From Clostridia bacterium (lineage in GTDB: Bacteria > Bacillota > Clostridia > Christensenellales > QAND01): DNA of 64,000 bases. Positions within the stretch are counted from its first letter, which is position 1, and each line of letters opens with the position of its first letter. Below, piece after piece: positions 21,077 through 31,250 of this stretch. The DNA lies in NCBI GenBank assembly GCA_017439715.1, contig JAFSIR010000037.1, positions 1-64,000 on the forward strand. Reading direction: 5' to 3'. The position numbers were made by a program, and so were the translations under genes. Under the pieces are notes generated by a model. The model saw only the letters and a program-made list of their open reading frames with translations, made no database searches and was not told the origin of the DNA.

Positions 21077-21865
21077 ATGGCACTGCATAAAGAACTGCAA
21101 GATCACGGATGTCCGCTGCGTGCGTCTTCCGTTTGCAAATTCATAACGGGCGAAGTGAGCCGCTGCATAGCGTGTGAATATCGCGATTTCAACGATGAAG
21201 AGCGCATGGCTTTTGTGGGCGATTATTATGTGCGCGAAGGCTTGATGGAAGAATATCCCATCCGCGTGATGGAAGATGAGCATGTATGCGCGCTCTGCAA
21301 AGGCGCAACACCCAACTCTGCCACCGGCGTTGCCTATGCAAAGATCGCCAACCAGGCGATGGATGTAAAACGCGATCTGGCCGGCACGGGCGGCAGGATC
21401 AACGGCGGCGAGATCGAAGTGAAAGCGCCTGCCTGTGAACACTGCCTGGAAAACCTGGCAAAATGCGAAAAAACAAGCAAGCGCACACTGGTGATTTTCT
21501 CTGTGCTGACTGTGCTGGTTTCGTTTGCGGTCAGCACGCTGATGAATCTTCAAGGCGGTCTGACGGGGCTTGCCATTCTGGGCGCCAGCGCGGCGCTGGG
21601 CTTTGGCGGATATATGATCACCAACCGTTCTTTGCAAAACCGCATCAACAGCGAAACGGTAACGGATGTTATGGACCTGCCGGCGTTGAAAGGGTTCAAG
21701 GAAAAGAAATGGTATGTGCGCGGCACGAGCCGCTTCAAACCCACCCTGCATGCCGAGCCGCCCATGTTCATTTATGATGAGCGGGATCCGGTGGCTGTGC
21801 AGCAGGCGGAGCAGGCGCGCCGCAAACGCAGGGAAGAAGAGAAAAAAACGCCCAACAAAGCCTAA
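21077..21865 (+). CDS. Cys-rich, two-helix membrane protein of unknown function
   Basis: The 262-residue protein is not recognised. The N-terminal half has Cys at 12, 20, 30, 33, 71, 74, 120, 123 and 130, including CxxC pairs (CIAC, CALC, CEHC), which suggests bound zinc or an Fe-S cluster. Two hydrophobic segments follow (about 137-155 and 162-182), and the C-terminus is charged (RRKRREEEKK). It fills the slot between rpoC and rpsL where Bacillus has the L7Ae-like ybxF; it is unrelated to that. GAGAGGAGA lies before the ATG. It is downstream of the rpoC terminator and has no clear promoter of its own. Confidence 0.75.
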   Translation: MALHKELQDHGCPLRASSVCKFITGEVSRCIACEYRDFNDEERMAFVGDYYVREGLMEEYPIRVMEDEHVCALCKGATPNSATGVAYAKIANQAMDVKRDLAGTGGRINGGEIEVKAPACEHCLENLAKCEKTSKRTLVIFSVLTVLVSFAVSTLMNLQGGLTGLAILGASAALGFGGYMITNRSLQNRINSETVTDVMDLPALKGFKEKKWYVRGTSRFKPTLHAEPPMFIYDERDPVAVQQAEQARRKRREEEKKTPNKA

Positions 21866-21873
21866 AAAAGGCA

Positions 21874-21902
21874 TTGACAGGGCGCATGCCTTTTGCTAAA
21901 AT
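21874..21902 (+). promoter_or_regulatory. Sigma-A promoter of the str operon
   Basis: TTGACA (21874-21879), 17-bp spacer, TAAAAT (21897-21902). The same pair and spacing drive rplM. Confidence 0.85.
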
Positions 21903-21909
21903 AACCATT

Positions 21910-22020
21910 GCTGCCGGAAACGGGGGTTTTTTCCTGCGTTCCGGCTCAAAAAAGATTGATCACCGCGCGGAAAAGCGGTCGGCCGGCGTACCGGAGAAAT
22001 CCGGGTGCTGTGCGCCGATC
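21910..22020 (+). promoter_or_regulatory. Hairpin-rich leader of rpsL-rpsG-fusA
   Basis: The leader is about 205 nt. Hairpins: GCCGGAA (21913-21919) / TTCCGGC (21939-21945); ACCGC (21962-21966) / GCGGT (21975-21979); and CGGCG (21984-21988) / CGCCG (22013-22017) enclosing CCGGA-GAAA-TCCGG (21991-22004), a GAAA tetraloop hairpin. S7 autoregulates this operon in E. coli; whether this leader does so is unknown. Confidence 0.5.
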
Positions 22021-22111
22021 ACCGGCTGGCGTCCGTTCGGGTAACTTACAAACTTCGTAGAATCTCTTATCGGGTTGCTAAGGGATTCGGTCCATTACGA
22101 GGAGGATTTGA

Positions 22112-22486
22112 ATGCCCACCATTAATCAGCTGGTACGCAAAGGTCGGAAAAAAGTGGAATATAAATCCAACGCCCCGATCCTCAAACAGTGCCCCCAGCG
22201 GCGCGGAGTATGTACCGCCGTGCGTACAATGACCCCCAAAAAACCGAACTCGGCGCTCCGTAAAATCGCCCGTGTGCGTTTGACCAACGGCATGGAAGGT
22301 ACCTGCTATATCCCCGGTATCGGCCACAACCTGCAGGAGCACAGCGCGGTTTTGATCCGTGGCGGCCGTGTTAAGGACCTGCCCGGTGTGCGTTATCACA
22401 TCATCCGCGGCGCGTTGGATACCGCGGGCGTTGCCAAACGCATGCAGTCCCGTTCGCTCTACGGCGCGAAGAGACCCAAACGGTAA
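22112..22486 (+). CDS. rpsL: 30S ribosomal protein S12
   Basis: 124 residues, complete. The decoding-site loops [10 protein letters not shown] and [13 protein letters not shown] are wild type; the lysines whose change gives streptomycin resistance are unaltered. It is the first gene of the str operon, with GAGGAGG before the ATG and rpsG 15 nt downstream. Confidence 0.98.
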   Translation: MPTINQLVRKGRKKVEYKSNAPILKQCPQRRGVCTAVRTMTPKKPNSALRKIARVRLTNGMEGTCYIPGIGHNLQEHSAVLIRGGRVKDLPGVRYHIIRGALDTAGVAKRMQSRSLYGAKRPKR

Positions 22487-22501
22487 AAGGAGGTACTATC
22501 G

Positions 22502-22972
22502 ATGTCTAGACGTGGCAACATCCCTAAGCGCGAAGAGCTTCCGGATCCTATTTATAACAGCAAAGTCGTTACCAAGCTGATCAACCAGGTCATGCTTGAT
22601 GGCAAACGCGGCGTGGCTCAGCGCTGCGTATATGATGCGTTCGATACGATCGCGGCCAAAACCGGCCGTGAACCGAGCGAAGTGTTCGATCAGTGCATGG
22701 AAAACATCAAACCGCAGATCGAAGTTAAAGCCCGCCGTGTCGGCGGTGCGACCTATCAGGTTCCGATCGAAATTCGCCCCGAGCGGCAGCAGACGCTGGC
22801 CATCCGTTGGCTGGTTATGTTCTCCCGCGCCCGCGGCGAAAGAACGATGCGTGAGCGTCTGTCCAGTGAGATCATGGACGCTGCGAACAACACGGGCAAC
22901 ACCGTGAAACGGCGCGAAGATATGCACCGCATGGCCGAAGCCAACCGTGCGTTCGCGCATTACCGCTGGTAA
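22502..22972 (+). CDS. rpsG: 30S ribosomal protein S7
   Basis: 156 residues, complete; starts [11 protein letters not shown] and holds the family signature around [12 protein letters not shown]. It nucleates the 30S head on 16S rRNA and lines the E site. AAAGGAGG lies before the ATG. fusA follows after 96 nt; that spacer holds a perfect 14-bp palindrome TCCGGAATTCCGGA (23006-23019). Confidence 0.98.
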   Translation: MSRRGNIPKREELPDPIYNSKVVTKLINQVMLDGKRGVAQRCVYDAFDTIAAKTGREPSEVFDQCMENIKPQIEVKARRVGGATYQVPIEIRPERQQTLAIRWLVMFSRARGERTMRERLSSEIMDAANNTGNTVKRREDMHRMAEANRAFAHYRW

Positions 22973-23068
22973 TAATCATACCGGTTTATTTGCTGCGCCT
23001 GTTTTTCCGGAATTCCGGAGAAATGGGCGCTGCTCTTCTAATAATAGACACAATAAGGAGGGGAAGTC

Positions 23069-25132
23069 ATGGCCAGGCAATATTCCCTTGAAAACACTAG
23101 AAATATTGGCATTATGGCTCATATCGACGCCGGCAAGACCACGACGACGGAGCGTATTTTGTTCTTCACGGGCAAAATCCATAAGATCGGTGAAACACAC
23201 GAAGGCGGCGCCACAATGGACTTCATGGTTCAGGAGCGCGAGCGCGGCATCACCATCCAATCCGCCGCCACGACCTGTTTTTGGCAAGGGAAGCGCATCA
23301 ACATCATTGACACCCCCGGCCATGTGGACTTTACTGTGGAAGTGGAACGCTCCCTGCGCGTGCTGGATGGCACGGTAGCGGTGTTCTGTGCCAAAGGTGG
23401 CGTGGAACCGCAGAGCGAAACCGTTTGGAGACAGGCGGAGAATTACGGCGTTCCGCGCATGGCATACATCAACAAGATGGATATCATGGGCGCGGACTTT
23501 TACAATGTTGTGCAGATGATGCACGACCGGCTCAACGCCAACGCTGTGCCGCTGCAGCTGCCCATTGGCGCTGAAAGCGAATTTATCGGCCTCGTCGACC
23601 TGCTGACGATGACCGCGTATGAATACGAGGAAGACGGCACGCCTAAAGTGATCGATATCCCCGCAGACATGCAGGATAAAGTGCAGCAGTATCACGATGA
23701 AATGATCGAAAAAGTGTCCGAAACGGATGACGATCTGACTGAGAAATTCCTCATGGGTGAAGAAATCACGGTGGAAGAACTCAAAGCCGCCATCCGGAAA
23801 GCGACCATCGCCGGCGTGCTGGTGCCCGTGCTGTGCGGCACGAGCTACCGCAACAAAGGCGTGCAGGCATTGCTGGACGCGATCGTGGATTACATGCCGT
23901 CCCCGCTGGATATCCCGGCGGCAGTGGGCACCCATCCGGACGATGACGGTGAAGAAATGACCCGTGAATCGGATGATAACGGACCGTTTGCGGCGCTGTG
24001 CTTCAAGATCGTGACCGACTCGTACGTGGGCAAGCTGGCCTATGTGCGCGTGTACAGCGGCACGCTCAAAGCGGGCTCTACGGTGTACAATTCCAGCCGC
24101 GGCAAACGCGAGCGTGTGGGCCGCATCCTGCAGATGCATGCTGACCGCCGCGAAGAGATCGAGCAGTTGTACGCGGGCGATATCGCCGCCGTTGTCGGCC
24201 TGCGCGAGTCCTCTACAGGCGACACGCTCTGCGCTGAAAACGATCAGATCCTGCTTGAGTCCATGGTGTTCCCGGAACCGGTTATCCGTGTTGCGATCGA
24301 GCCCAAGACCAAAGCGGGCCAGGAAAAAATGTCCACTGCGCTGGCGAAGCTGGCCGAAGAAGACCCGACCTTTAAGGCGTATACCGATCAGGAAACGGGG
24401 CAGACCATCATCGCCGGCATGGGCGAGCTGCACCTGGATATCATTGTGGACCGCCTGTTGCGCGAGTTCAAAGTGGAAGCCAACGTGGGCAATCCGCAGG
24501 TGGCATACCGCGAAGCGATCACCAGGAAAGTCAAGGCCGAAGGCCGTTATGTCCGCCAGACGGGCGGCCACGGCCAGTACGGTCACTGCGTGATCGAGCT
24601 GGAGCCCTTGGAGCCGGGCGCCGGGTATGAGTTTGTCAATGCCACGGTGGGCGGCGTTGTGCCGCGTGAGTTTATCGGCGCCATTGATCAGGGCATTCAG
24701 GATGCGGCCAAGAGCGGCGTTGTCGGCGGCTACGAGGTGATGGACTTCCGCGCCACGCTGGTTGACGGCAGCAGCCACGAAGTTGACAGCTCCGAAATGG
24801 CGTACAAGATCGCCGGTTCTATGGCCTTTAAAGAGGGCATGGCCAAGGCGGCTCCTGTGCTGCTTGAGCCGATGATGAAGAACGAGATCGTCATCCCCGA
24901 AGAATACATGGGCGACGTTATGGGCAACCTTGTGGCCCGCCGTGGACGCATCGAAGGCATGGAAGCGCGCAACAACAACCAGGTGATCCACTCCATGGTG
25001 CCGCTGAGCGAAATGTTCGGCTATGCCACCAACCTGCGCAGCATTACGCAGGGCCGCGGCGTGTTCACCATGCAGTTCTCGCATTACGAGGAAGTGCCCA
25101 AATCCATCCTGGAAAAACAGGCGAAAAAATAA
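23069..25132 (+). CDS. fusA: Translation elongation factor G
   Basis: 687 residues, complete five-domain GTPase for ribosomal translocation. The G motifs are [26 protein letters not shown] and NKMD; the switch I segment has [26 protein letters not shown] precedes the ATG. In most Firmicutes tuf comes next; here only a hairpin and the S10-operon promoter follow, so EF-Tu must be encoded elsewhere. Confidence 0.98.
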   Translation: MARQYSLENTRNIGIMAHIDAGKTTTTERILFFTGKIHKIGETHEGGATMDFMVQERERGITIQSAATTCFWQGKRINIIDTPGHVDFTVEVERSLRVLDGTVAVFCAKGGVEPQSETVWRQAENYGVPRMAYINKMDIMGADFYNVVQMMHDRLNANAVPLQLPIGAESEFIGLVDLLTMTAYEYEEDGTPKVIDIPADMQDKVQQYHDEMIEKVSETDDDLTEKFLMGEEITVEELKAAIRKATIAGVLVPVLCGTSYRNKGVQALLDAIVDYMPSPLDIPAAVGTHPDDDGEEMTRESDDNGPFAALCFKIVTDSYVGKLAYVRVYSGTLKAGSTVYNSSRGKRERVGRILQMHADRREEIEQLYAGDIAAVVGLRESSTGDTLCAENDQILLESMVFPEPVIRVAIEPKTKAGQEKMSTALAKLAEEDPTFKAYTDQETGQTIIAGMGELHLDIIVDRLLREFKVEANVGNPQVAYREAITRKVKAEGRYVRQTGGHGQYGHCVIELEPLEPGAGYEFVNATVGGVVPREFIGAIDQGIQDAAKSGVVGGYEVMDFRATLVDGSSHEVDSSEMAYKIAGSMAFKEGMAKAAPVLLEPMMKNEIVIPEEYMGDVMGNLVARRGRIEGMEARNNNQVIHSMVPLSEMFGYATNLRSITQGRGVFTMQFSHYEEVPKSILEKQAKK

Positions 25133-25140
25133 GCAAAATT

Positions 25141-25168
25141 GGGGCGGAACGCTTGCGTTTCGCCCCTT
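25141..25168 (+). terminator. Probable terminator after fusA
   Basis: GGGGCGGAACGC (25141-25152) / GCGTTTCGCCCC (25155-25166), with one G-T wobble; the T run is poor, so termination may be incomplete. Confidence 0.5.
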
Positions 25169-25201
25169 GCATATAAATTTTAAATTCGTGCAAAAAAACC
25201 C

Positions 25202-25230
25202 TTGCTTTTTACAGGGTGTATGGGTATAAT
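25202..25230 (+). promoter_or_regulatory. Sigma-A promoter of the S10 superoperon
   Basis: TTGCTT (25202-25207), 17-bp spacer, consensus TATAAT (25225-25230). Confidence 0.85.
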
Positions 25231-25240
25231 CTAAAAGTCT

Positions 25241-25380
25241 CTGTGTGTACACAGGGATCGCTTTGCGATGGAAGGTTGCCGGTCGTGGCAACACCGGGTA
25301 GTTTTCATCGGGGAGCAAGAAAGAGCGGCGAAGAAGATTCGCCGTATCGGAAACAGAAGCGGTACGCACGGGAGCGTGTA
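25241..25380 (+). promoter_or_regulatory. Leader of the S10 operon with serial hairpins
   Basis: Within the 175-nt leader: CTGTGT/ACACAG (25241-25254), ATCGC-TTT-GCGAT (25257-25269), GTTGCC/GGCAAC (25275-25292) and CGGCGAA/TTCGCCG (25326-25344). None ends in a T run, so translational rather than attenuator control would be expected. L4 controls the S10 leader in E. coli; homology is not shown here. Confidence 0.5.
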
Positions 25381-25405
25381 AGTGCCGCCAATCAAGGAGG
25401 GTATC

Positions 25406-25714
25406 ATGCCAAGCCAAAAGATTCGTATCAAACTCAAGGCGTATGACCACAACCTGATCGACCAGAGCGCCGAACGGATTGTGGATACAGCCCGCCGCTC
25501 GGGAGCGAAGATCTCCGGACCTATCCCGCTGCCGACCGACAAGGAAATCGTAACCATTCTGCGCGCCACGCATAAATACAAAGATGCGCGCGAGCAGTTT
25601 GAGATCAAGACCCACAAACGCATTATTGACATCCTGGAACCGACCAGCAAAACAGTCGATGCGCTGATGCGGTTGGATCTGCCCGCCGGGGTGGACATCG
25701 AGATCAAGCTGTGA
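25406..25714 (+). CDS. rpsJ: 30S ribosomal protein S10
   Basis: 102 residues; starts [18 protein letters not shown], with [18 protein letters not shown] near the end. It is also NusE, the antitermination partner of NusB. ATG 25406 with AAGGAGG before it is chosen over an in-frame GTG at 25382. First gene of a run of 32 tightly spaced genes without a visible terminator (to rplQ). Confidence 0.98.
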   Translation: MPSQKIRIKLKAYDHNLIDQSAERIVDTARRSGAKISGPIPLPTDKEIVTILRATHKYKDAREQFEIKTHKRIIDILEPTSKTVDALMRLDLPAGVDIEIKL

Positions 25715-25730
25715 TACTGGAGGTACCAAA

Positions 25731-26360
25731 GTGAAAAAATCCATACTGGCAACAAAACTGGGGATGACCCAGGTTTATGCGGCGGACGGCACGGTCGTAC
25801 CCGTCACCGTACTGCAAGCCGGCCCGTGCTACGTGGTGCAGAAGAAAACCGTTGAAAACGATGGCTATAATGCCGTTCAGCTCGGTTTTGGCAAGATCCG
25901 TGCGTCGCTGGTGAACAAACCCAAAGCCGGCGCGTTCAAAAAAGCGGGTCTCGAGCCGATGCGCTACCTGCGCGAGTTCAAGCTTGAGGATGCTCAAAGC
26001 TATGAAGTCGGCCAGGAAATCAAGTGCGATATTTTTGCCGCTGGCGACAAAGTGGATGCCACCGCTACCTCCAAAGGTAAAGGCTTCCAGGGCGTCATCA
26101 AGCGCCACAACCAGGCGCGCGGCCGTATGACGCACGGCTCCGGTTTCCACCGTGCCCCCGGTTCCATGGGCGGCGCGAGCGATCCGAGCCGCGTGATGAA
26201 GAGCAAAAACCTGCCCGGCCACATGGGCTTTGAGCGGGTTACAGTGCAGAACTTGACGGTGTTCTCCGCCGATGCTGAGAAAAACGTCATTCTGGTGCGC
26301 GGTTCGGTCCCCGGGCCCAACGGTGCGCTTGTCTGCTTAGTCGATTCGGTCAAGCACTGA
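25731..26360 (+). CDS. rplC: 50S ribosomal protein L3
   Basis: 209 residues. Starts at GTG (25731) behind [21 protein letters not shown] is the normal N-terminus. The central signature [21 protein letters not shown] reaches toward the peptidyl transferase centre. Binds 23S rRNA early in assembly. Confidence 0.97.
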   Translation: MKKSILATKLGMTQVYAADGTVVPVTVLQAGPCYVVQKKTVENDGYNAVQLGFGKIRASLVNKPKAGAFKKAGLEPMRYLREFKLEDAQSYEVGQEIKCDIFAAGDKVDATATSKGKGFQGVIKRHNQARGRMTHGSGFHRAPGSMGGASDPSRVMKSKNLPGHMGFERVTVQNLTVFSADAEKNVILVRGSVPGPNGALVCLVDSVKH

Positions 26361-26386
26361 TCGGAAACAAGGGAGGAACAACCCAA

Positions 26387-27013
26387 ATGCCTAAGGTCGA
26401 TATCGTCAACATGGCCGGGGACAAGGTCGGAGAAATGGAGCTGAATGACAGCGTGTTCGGGATCATCCCCAACGCTGTTGCCATCCACACTGTTGTGACC
26501 GCGATCCTCGCCAACCGGCGCCAGGGCACGCAGAGTGCGCTGACCCGCGCCGAGGTCTCCGGCGGCGGCATCAAGCCGTTCCGCCAGAAGGGCACCGGTC
26601 GTGCCCGCCAGGGCTCCACGCGCGCGCCGCAGTGGCGTCACGGCGGCATCGTGTTTGCCCCGAAGCCCCGCTCCTATCGTAAGAGCGTGAACAAGAAAGT
26701 CCGCCAGCTGGCCATGCGCAGCGCCCTTTCCGCCAAAGTGGAAGAGCAGGATATGATCGTGCTGGAAGACATCGCATTTAGCGCCCCCAAAACGAAGGAA
26801 ATGGTCAAAGTCCTCAACGCGCTCGGCGTTGACAGCAAAACGCTGCTGGTGCTGGATGCGCCCAACGAAATGGTTGAGCTGTCCGCCCGCAACCTGCCGG
26901 GCCTGAAAACCATTACCAGCGGAACGCTCAATGTGTACGACATTATGAACTGCAATAAAATGATCGTTACCAAAAAAGCCGCCCAGATGGTTACGGAGGT
27001 GTACGCAAAATGA
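26387..27013 (+). CDS. rplD: 50S ribosomal protein L4
   Basis: 208 residues. The tunnel loop with KPFRQKGTGRARQGSTRAPQ is intact. L4 lines the peptide exit tunnel and represses the S10 operon in E. coli. Its stop overlaps the rplW start by 4 nt (ATGA). Confidence 0.97.
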   Translation: MPKVDIVNMAGDKVGEMELNDSVFGIIPNAVAIHTVVTAILANRRQGTQSALTRAEVSGGGIKPFRQKGTGRARQGSTRAPQWRHGGIVFAPKPRSYRKSVNKKVRQLAMRSALSAKVEEQDMIVLEDIAFSAPKTKEMVKVLNALGVDSKTLLVLDAPNEMVELSARNLPGLKTITSGTLNVYDIMNCNKMIVTKKAAQMVTEVYAK

Positions 27014-27306
27014 AAAACGGACATGATATCATTTTGCGCCCGGTCCTGACGGAGAAATCCTATCAGGATATGGCGGATAAGAAATATGTGTTCCAGGTTC
27101 GCACGGATGCGACCCGCACCGAAGTGAAAGAAGCGGTTGAAAGCGTGTTCGGCGTCGAAGTGAAAAAGGTTAACATCCTCAAACAGCTTGGCAAAGTCAA
27201 ACGCCAGGGCATGACGAGCGGGCGCCGTCCGACCGTGAAAAAAGCGTATGTTACCTTGACTGAAGAATCCAAAGCCATCGAGTTCTTCGAAGGCATGGCG
27301 CAGTAA
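27010..27306 (+). CDS. rplW: 50S ribosomal protein L23
   Basis: 98 residues; [10 protein letters not shown] near the start and the [15 protein letters not shown] arm are typical. It sits at the tunnel exit and docks trigger factor and SRP. Translation is coupled to rplD. Confidence 0.97.
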   Translation: MKNGHDIILRPVLTEKSYQDMADKKYVFQVRTDATRTEVKEAVESVFGVEVKKVNILKQLGKVKRQGMTSGRRPTVKKAYVTLTEESKAIEFFEGMAQ

Positions 27307-27326
27307 GGCGAGAGGGAGGAAACATT

Positions 27327-28160
27327 ATGGCAACCAAACTGTATAAGCCGACTTCGCCTGCCCGCCGCAACATGTCCGTTACGGATTACAGCGGTCTGAG
27401 CAAAGTGGCGCCGGAACGGTCCCTGCTGGTCGATCTTCGCAAATCCGGCGGCCGCAACGCGCAGGGCAAAATCACCGTCCGTCATCGTGGCGGCGGCAAC
27501 AAAAGGAAATACCGCATCATCGATTTCCGCCGCAATAAAGACGGGATCCCCGCCAAAGTTGCGACGCTGGAATACGATCCGAACCGCACGGCGTTCATCG
27601 CGCTGCTCAACTATGCGGACGGCGAAAAACGCTACATCATCGCGCCGATCGGCCTGACCGTTGGCCAGACGGTCGTCTCCGGCCCGGAAGCGGATATCAT
27701 CGTGGGCAACTGCCTGCCGATCCGCAACATCCCGCTCGGCACCGTGATCCATAACATTGAAATGATCCCCGGCAAAGGCGCGCAGCTGTGCCGCACCGCG
27801 GGCACCAGCGCTCAGCTGATGGCGAAGGAAGGCGCGTATGCGCAGGTCCGTCTCCCCTCCGGAGAAGTGCGTATGATCCCGATCGATGCCCGTGCAACCA
27901 TCGGCCAGGTCAGCAACGAGACCAACGAAAACGTTTCTCTCGGTAAAGCCGGCCGCACCCGGTATCGCGGCATCCGTCCCACCGTACGCGGTTCTGTTAT
28001 GAACCCGAACGACCATCCGCACGGCGGCGGCGAAGGCAAGTCCCCGGTCGGTCGTCCGGGTCCGGTGACGCCCTGGGGCAAACCCGCTCTGGGCCACAAG
28101 ACCCGCAATCCCAAAGCGCGCTCGAACAAATACATTGTGCGGCGCCGCAATTCTAAGTAA
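27327..28160 (+). CDS. rplB: 50S ribosomal protein L2
   Basis: 277 residues, complete. [15 protein letters not shown] in the N-terminal part and the C-terminal [21 protein letters not shown], with the histidine near the peptidyl transferase centre, are conserved. One of the largest 23S-binding proteins, needed for subunit joining. Confidence 0.98.
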   Translation: MATKLYKPTSPARRNMSVTDYSGLSKVAPERSLLVDLRKSGGRNAQGKITVRHRGGGNKRKYRIIDFRRNKDGIPAKVATLEYDPNRTAFIALLNYADGEKRYIIAPIGLTVGQTVVSGPEADIIVGNCLPIRNIPLGTVIHNIEMIPGKGAQLCRTAGTSAQLMAKEGAYAQVRLPSGEVRMIPIDARATIGQVSNETNENVSLGKAGRTRYRGIRPTVRGSVMNPNDHPHGGGEGKSPVGRPGPVTPWGKPALGHKTRNPKARSNKYIVRRRNSK

Positions 28161-28174
28161 AAGGAGGCTGGCAA

Positions 28175-28456
28175 ATGTCCCGTTCAGTTAAAAAAGGACC
28201 TTTTGTGAATGAAAAACTGCTGGCCCGTATTCAGCAGATGAACGAGAAGAACGAGCGCAAGGTGCTCCGCACCTGGTCCCGTTCGTCCACGATCTTCCCC
28301 GACATGGTGGGTCACACCATCGCCGTGCATGACGGCCGCAAACACGTGCCGGTGTACGTGGTGGAAGATATGGTTGGACATAAGCTTGGCGAATTCGCGC
28401 CCACCCGCACTTTCCGCGGTCACGCCGGCAGCGAAAAATCGTCCTCGGCTCGCTAA
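28175..28456 (+). CDS. rpsS: 30S ribosomal protein S19
   Basis: 93 residues; [16 protein letters not shown] start and [16 protein letters not shown] signature. It forms a pair with S13 in the 30S head. AAAGGAGG before the ATG. Confidence 0.97.
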   Translation: MSRSVKKGPFVNEKLLARIQQMNEKNERKVLRTWSRSSTIFPDMVGHTIAVHDGRKHVPVYVVEDMVGHKLGEFAPTRTFRGHAGSEKSSSAR

Positions 28457-28470
28457 GGAGGAAGGCAACA

Positions 28471-28857
28471 ATGGCAACTCGTCAGAAAGAAAAAGCGGCA
28501 GCGCGTCAGGAAAACCGTGACACTCGCCCCCGCGCCGTCCTCCGGTATGCCCGCATCAGCGCGCGCAAAGTGCGCCCCGTGATCGATCAGATCCGCGGCA
28601 AAAGACTTGAGGAAGCGGAAGCGATCCTTATGCTCTCCCCCCGTGGCGCGAGCGAAGCGGTGGCCAAGCTGGTCAAGAGCGCGGCTGCGAATGCTGAAAA
28701 CAACTTGGATATGGCCCGCGATTCCCTGTATATCGCCGAGATCTTCTGCGATGTGGGACCCACGCTCAAACGGTACCGTCCGCGTGCCCGTGGCAGCGCC
28801 GCCCGTATCATGAAACGCACCAGCCACATCACCGTGATCCTGGATCAGGTCAAGTAG
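28471..28857 (+). CDS. rplV: 50S ribosomal protein L22
   Basis: 128 residues. The core begins at about residue 24 ([16 protein letters not shown]), so there is an extra, highly charged N-terminus of about 18 residues. The tunnel hairpin [20 protein letters not shown] is intact. L22 lines the exit tunnel near the macrolide site. Confidence 0.96.
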   Translation: MATRQKEKAAARQENRDTRPRAVLRYARISARKVRPVIDQIRGKRLEEAEAILMLSPRGASEAVAKLVKSAAANAENNLDMARDSLYIAEIFCDVGPTLKRYRPRARGSAARIMKRTSHITVILDQVK

Positions 28858-28867
28858 GAGGATACAA

Positions 28868-29614
28868 ATGGGTCAGAAGATTAATCCCCATGGATTCCGT
28901 GTTGGCGTCATCAAAGATTGGGATACCCGCTGGTATGCCTCCCGCAAAGACTTTGCGGACAATTTGATTGCTGACTACAAGATCCGTGAGTTCCTGAAAA
29001 AGAAGCTTTACGCGGCCGGCATCTCCAAAATTGAGATCGAGCGCGCTGCGAACAAAGCGACCGTTAACATTCATACCGCCAAACCCGGCATCGTGATCGG
29101 CCGCGGCGGCGCCGGTGTGGAAGAACTGAAAGAGGATCTGCGCAAGCTGACCAACACGGCCTGTGCGGTGAACATCATCGAAGTGCGCCGTGTTGACACC
29201 GATGCGCAGCTGGTTGCGGAATCCATCGCTTCCCAGCTCGAGCGCCGCATCGCGTTCCGCCGCGCCATGAAGCAGACGATCGGCCGCGCCATGAAGGGCG
29301 GCGCCCGCGGTATCAAAATCACCTGCGGCGGTCGTTTGGGCGGCGCCGAAATCGCGCGCAGTGAAACCTATCACGAAGGCAGCATCCCGCTGCAGACGAT
29401 CCGCGCCGATATCGATTACGGATTTGCCGAAGCGCATACGACTTACGGCCGTATCGGTATCAAAGTTTGGATCTACAAAGGCGAAAAACTGGGCAAAGGC
29501 CTGCAGCGCAACGAAAGCAACGAGCGCAACGAACGCAGCGACCGTCCGGAACGGCGTGACCGCCGTGATCGTCGTGACAGAAACGACAGAAAACGCGAAG
29601 GAGGCCGTAACTGA
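28868..29614 (+). CDS. rpsC: 30S ribosomal protein S3
   Basis: 248 residues. KH domain ([16 protein letters not shown]) and C-terminal domain ([13 protein letters not shown]) are normal; S3 forms the mRNA entry with S4 and S5 and has helicase activity there. From about residue 215 the protein carries a low-complexity tail of Asn, Glu, Arg and Asp in repeating RNE/ERR/RDR triplets, longer than in most bacteria. Confidence 0.97.
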   Translation: MGQKINPHGFRVGVIKDWDTRWYASRKDFADNLIADYKIREFLKKKLYAAGISKIEIERAANKATVNIHTAKPGIVIGRGGAGVEELKEDLRKLTNTACAVNIIEVRRVDTDAQLVAESIASQLERRIAFRRAMKQTIGRAMKGGARGIKITCGGRLGGAEIARSETYHEGSIPLQTIRADIDYGFAEAHTTYGRIGIKVWIYKGEKLGKGLQRNESNERNERSDRPERRDRRDRRDRNDRKREGGRN

Positions 29615-29615
29615 T

Positions 29616-30050
29616 ATGTTGATGCCCAAACGTGTCAAACGCCGCCGTGTCTTCCGTGGCCGTATGAAGGGCACCGAGACGCGCGGCACCAAGGTGAATT
29701 ATGGCGAATTTGGCCTGATGGCCACTGAACCCGCCTGGATCACCTCCAATCAGATCGAAGCGGCCCGTATCGCGATGACGCGTTACATCCGCCGCGGCGG
29801 CCAGGTTTGGATCAAGATATTCCCGCACAAACCCGTTACGGAGAAACCCGCGGAAACGCGCATGGGCTCCGGCAAAGGCTCCCCGGAATACTGGGTAGCG
29901 GTTGTGCGGCCCGGCCGTGTGTTGTTTGAGATCGGCGGCGTCAGCGAAGAGCTGGCCCGCGAAGCAATGCGTCTGGCGATGCACAAGCTGCCCTGCAAGT
30001 GCAAATTCGTCAAACGCGATGACCTTGAGGCAGGCGGTGAAGCGAAATGA
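29616..30050 (+). CDS. rplP: 50S ribosomal protein L16
   Basis: 144 residues. The ATG at 29616 gives [19 protein letters not shown], the usual N-terminus; AAGGAGG lies upstream within the end of rpsC. The signature [25 protein letters not shown] is present. It stabilises tRNA in the A site. Overlaps rpmC by ATGA. Confidence 0.97.
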   Translation: MLMPKRVKRRRVFRGRMKGTETRGTKVNYGEFGLMATEPAWITSNQIEAARIAMTRYIRRGGQVWIKIFPHKPVTEKPAETRMGSGKGSPEYWVAVVRPGRVLFEIGGVSEELAREAMRLAMHKLPCKCKFVKRDDLEAGGEAK

Positions 30051-30244
30051 AGGCCAACCAATTTCACAAAATGACGGACAGTGAGCTGACCAATCGGCTG
30101 AGCGAGCTGAAAGCAGAGCTGTTTAACCTGCGGTTCCAGTTGGCTACCAATCAGCTGAGCAACCCCATGGTGATCAAAGAAACCAAACGCGATATCGCGC
30201 GGGTACAGACCATCCTGCGTGAACGCGAACTGAAGAACGCGTAA
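30047..30244 (+). CDS. rpmC: 50S ribosomal protein L29
   Basis: 65 residues, two long helices; motif [21 protein letters not shown]. Located near the tunnel exit with L23. Overlaps rplP by 4 nt. Confidence 0.96.
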   Translation: MKANQFHKMTDSELTNRLSELKAELFNLRFQLATNQLSNPMVIKETKRDIARVQTILRERELKNA

Positions 30245-30257
30245 GGAGGCAACGATC

Positions 30258-30515
30258 ATGGAGCAGAGAGGACTTCGTAAAACACGCACCGGTATTGTTG
30301 TGTCCGACAAGATGGATAAAACGGTCGTGGTGGCCATCAACGAGCTGGTCAAACATGAGCTGTATGGCAAAACCACCCGTAGAACCACCCGCATCAAAGC
30401 TCATGATGAAAAGAATGAGTGCGGCGTGGGCGATACCGTAAGACTGATGGAAACCCGCCCGCTGTCCAAAGACAAACATTGGCGCGTGGTGGAAATCATC
30501 GAAAAGGCCAAATAA
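30258..30515 (+). CDS. rpsQ: 30S ribosomal protein S17
   Basis: 85 residues; [16 protein letters not shown] and the [22 protein letters not shown] loop are typical of this early-binding OB-fold protein. AAGGAGG before the ATG. Confidence 0.97.
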   Translation: MEQRGLRKTRTGIVVSDKMDKTVVVAINELVKHELYGKTTRRTTRIKAHDEKNECGVGDTVRLMETRPLSKDKHWRVVEIIEKAK

Positions 30516-30533
30516 CCGGAGGGAGGAAACGCA

Positions 30534-30902
30534 ATGATTCAGCCGCAAACAAGGTTGAAAGTTGCCGATAACACCGGCGCCAAAGAGATCATGTGCATCA
30601 AGGTGCTGGGCGGTTCGTTCCGCAAAACCGGCAACATCGGCGATGTGATCATCGCATCTGTCAAGAGCGCCTCGCCTGGCGGGGTGGTCAAGAAAAAGGA
30701 CGTTGTGCGTGCCGTTATCGTCAGAACGAGCAAAGGCATCGACCGTCCGGACGGCAGCTACATCCGTTTTGATGACAATGCAGCCGTTATCATTAACGAT
30801 CAGAAACAGCCGCGGGGCACCCGTATTTTCGGGCCGGTAGCCCGTGAACTGCGCGAGAAGGATTACATGCGTATCGTCTCGCTGGCTCCCGAAGTGCTGT
30901 AG
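30534..30902 (+). CDS. rplN: 50S ribosomal protein L14
   Basis: 122 residues; the start [20 protein letters not shown] and the signature around [16 protein letters not shown] are normal. It makes an intersubunit bridge and is the docking place of the silencing factor RsfS. Confidence 0.98.
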   Translation: MIQPQTRLKVADNTGAKEIMCIKVLGGSFRKTGNIGDVIIASVKSASPGGVVKKKDVVRAVIVRTSKGIDRPDGSYIRFDDNAAVIINDQKQPRGTRIFGPVARELREKDYMRIVSLAPEVL

Positions 30903-30912
30903 GAGGAACGCC

Positions 30913-31236
30913 ATGGCTAACAATTTGCATGTCCGCCGCGATGACACAGTCGTTGTGATCTCGGGCAAAGAAAAAGGTAAGATCGGCAAGGTTATGACGG
31001 CGTTCCCGAAGACCGGCAAGGTCATAGTGGAAAACGTCAACATCGTAGCCCGCCACACCAAACCGCGTGGGCAAGGCCACGAGGGTGGCATTATTCGTCG
31101 GGAAGCGGCGATCCCTGCCGGCAAAGTGATGCTGTACTGCAACACTTGCAAGAAAGCGACCCGTATCTCCGTCAAAGTACTTTCCGATGGAAGCAAGGTG
31201 CGTGTCTGCAAAAAATGCGGCGCGCAGCTGGGCTAA
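30913..31236 (+). CDS. rplX: 50S ribosomal protein L24
   Basis: 107 residues, KOW domain near the start (VRRDDTVVVISGKEKGKIGK). The C-terminal half has CNTCKKATRISVK and VCKKCG, a four-cysteine zinc-ribbon pattern seen in many clostridial L24 proteins. It starts 23S folding and lies at the tunnel exit. Confidence 0.97.
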   Translation: MANNLHVRRDDTVVVISGKEKGKIGKVMTAFPKTGKVIVENVNIVARHTKPRGQGHEGGIIRREAAIPAGKVMLYCNTCKKATRISVKVLSDGSKVRVCKKCGAQLG

Positions 31237-31250
31237 GGAGGTAAACGAAG

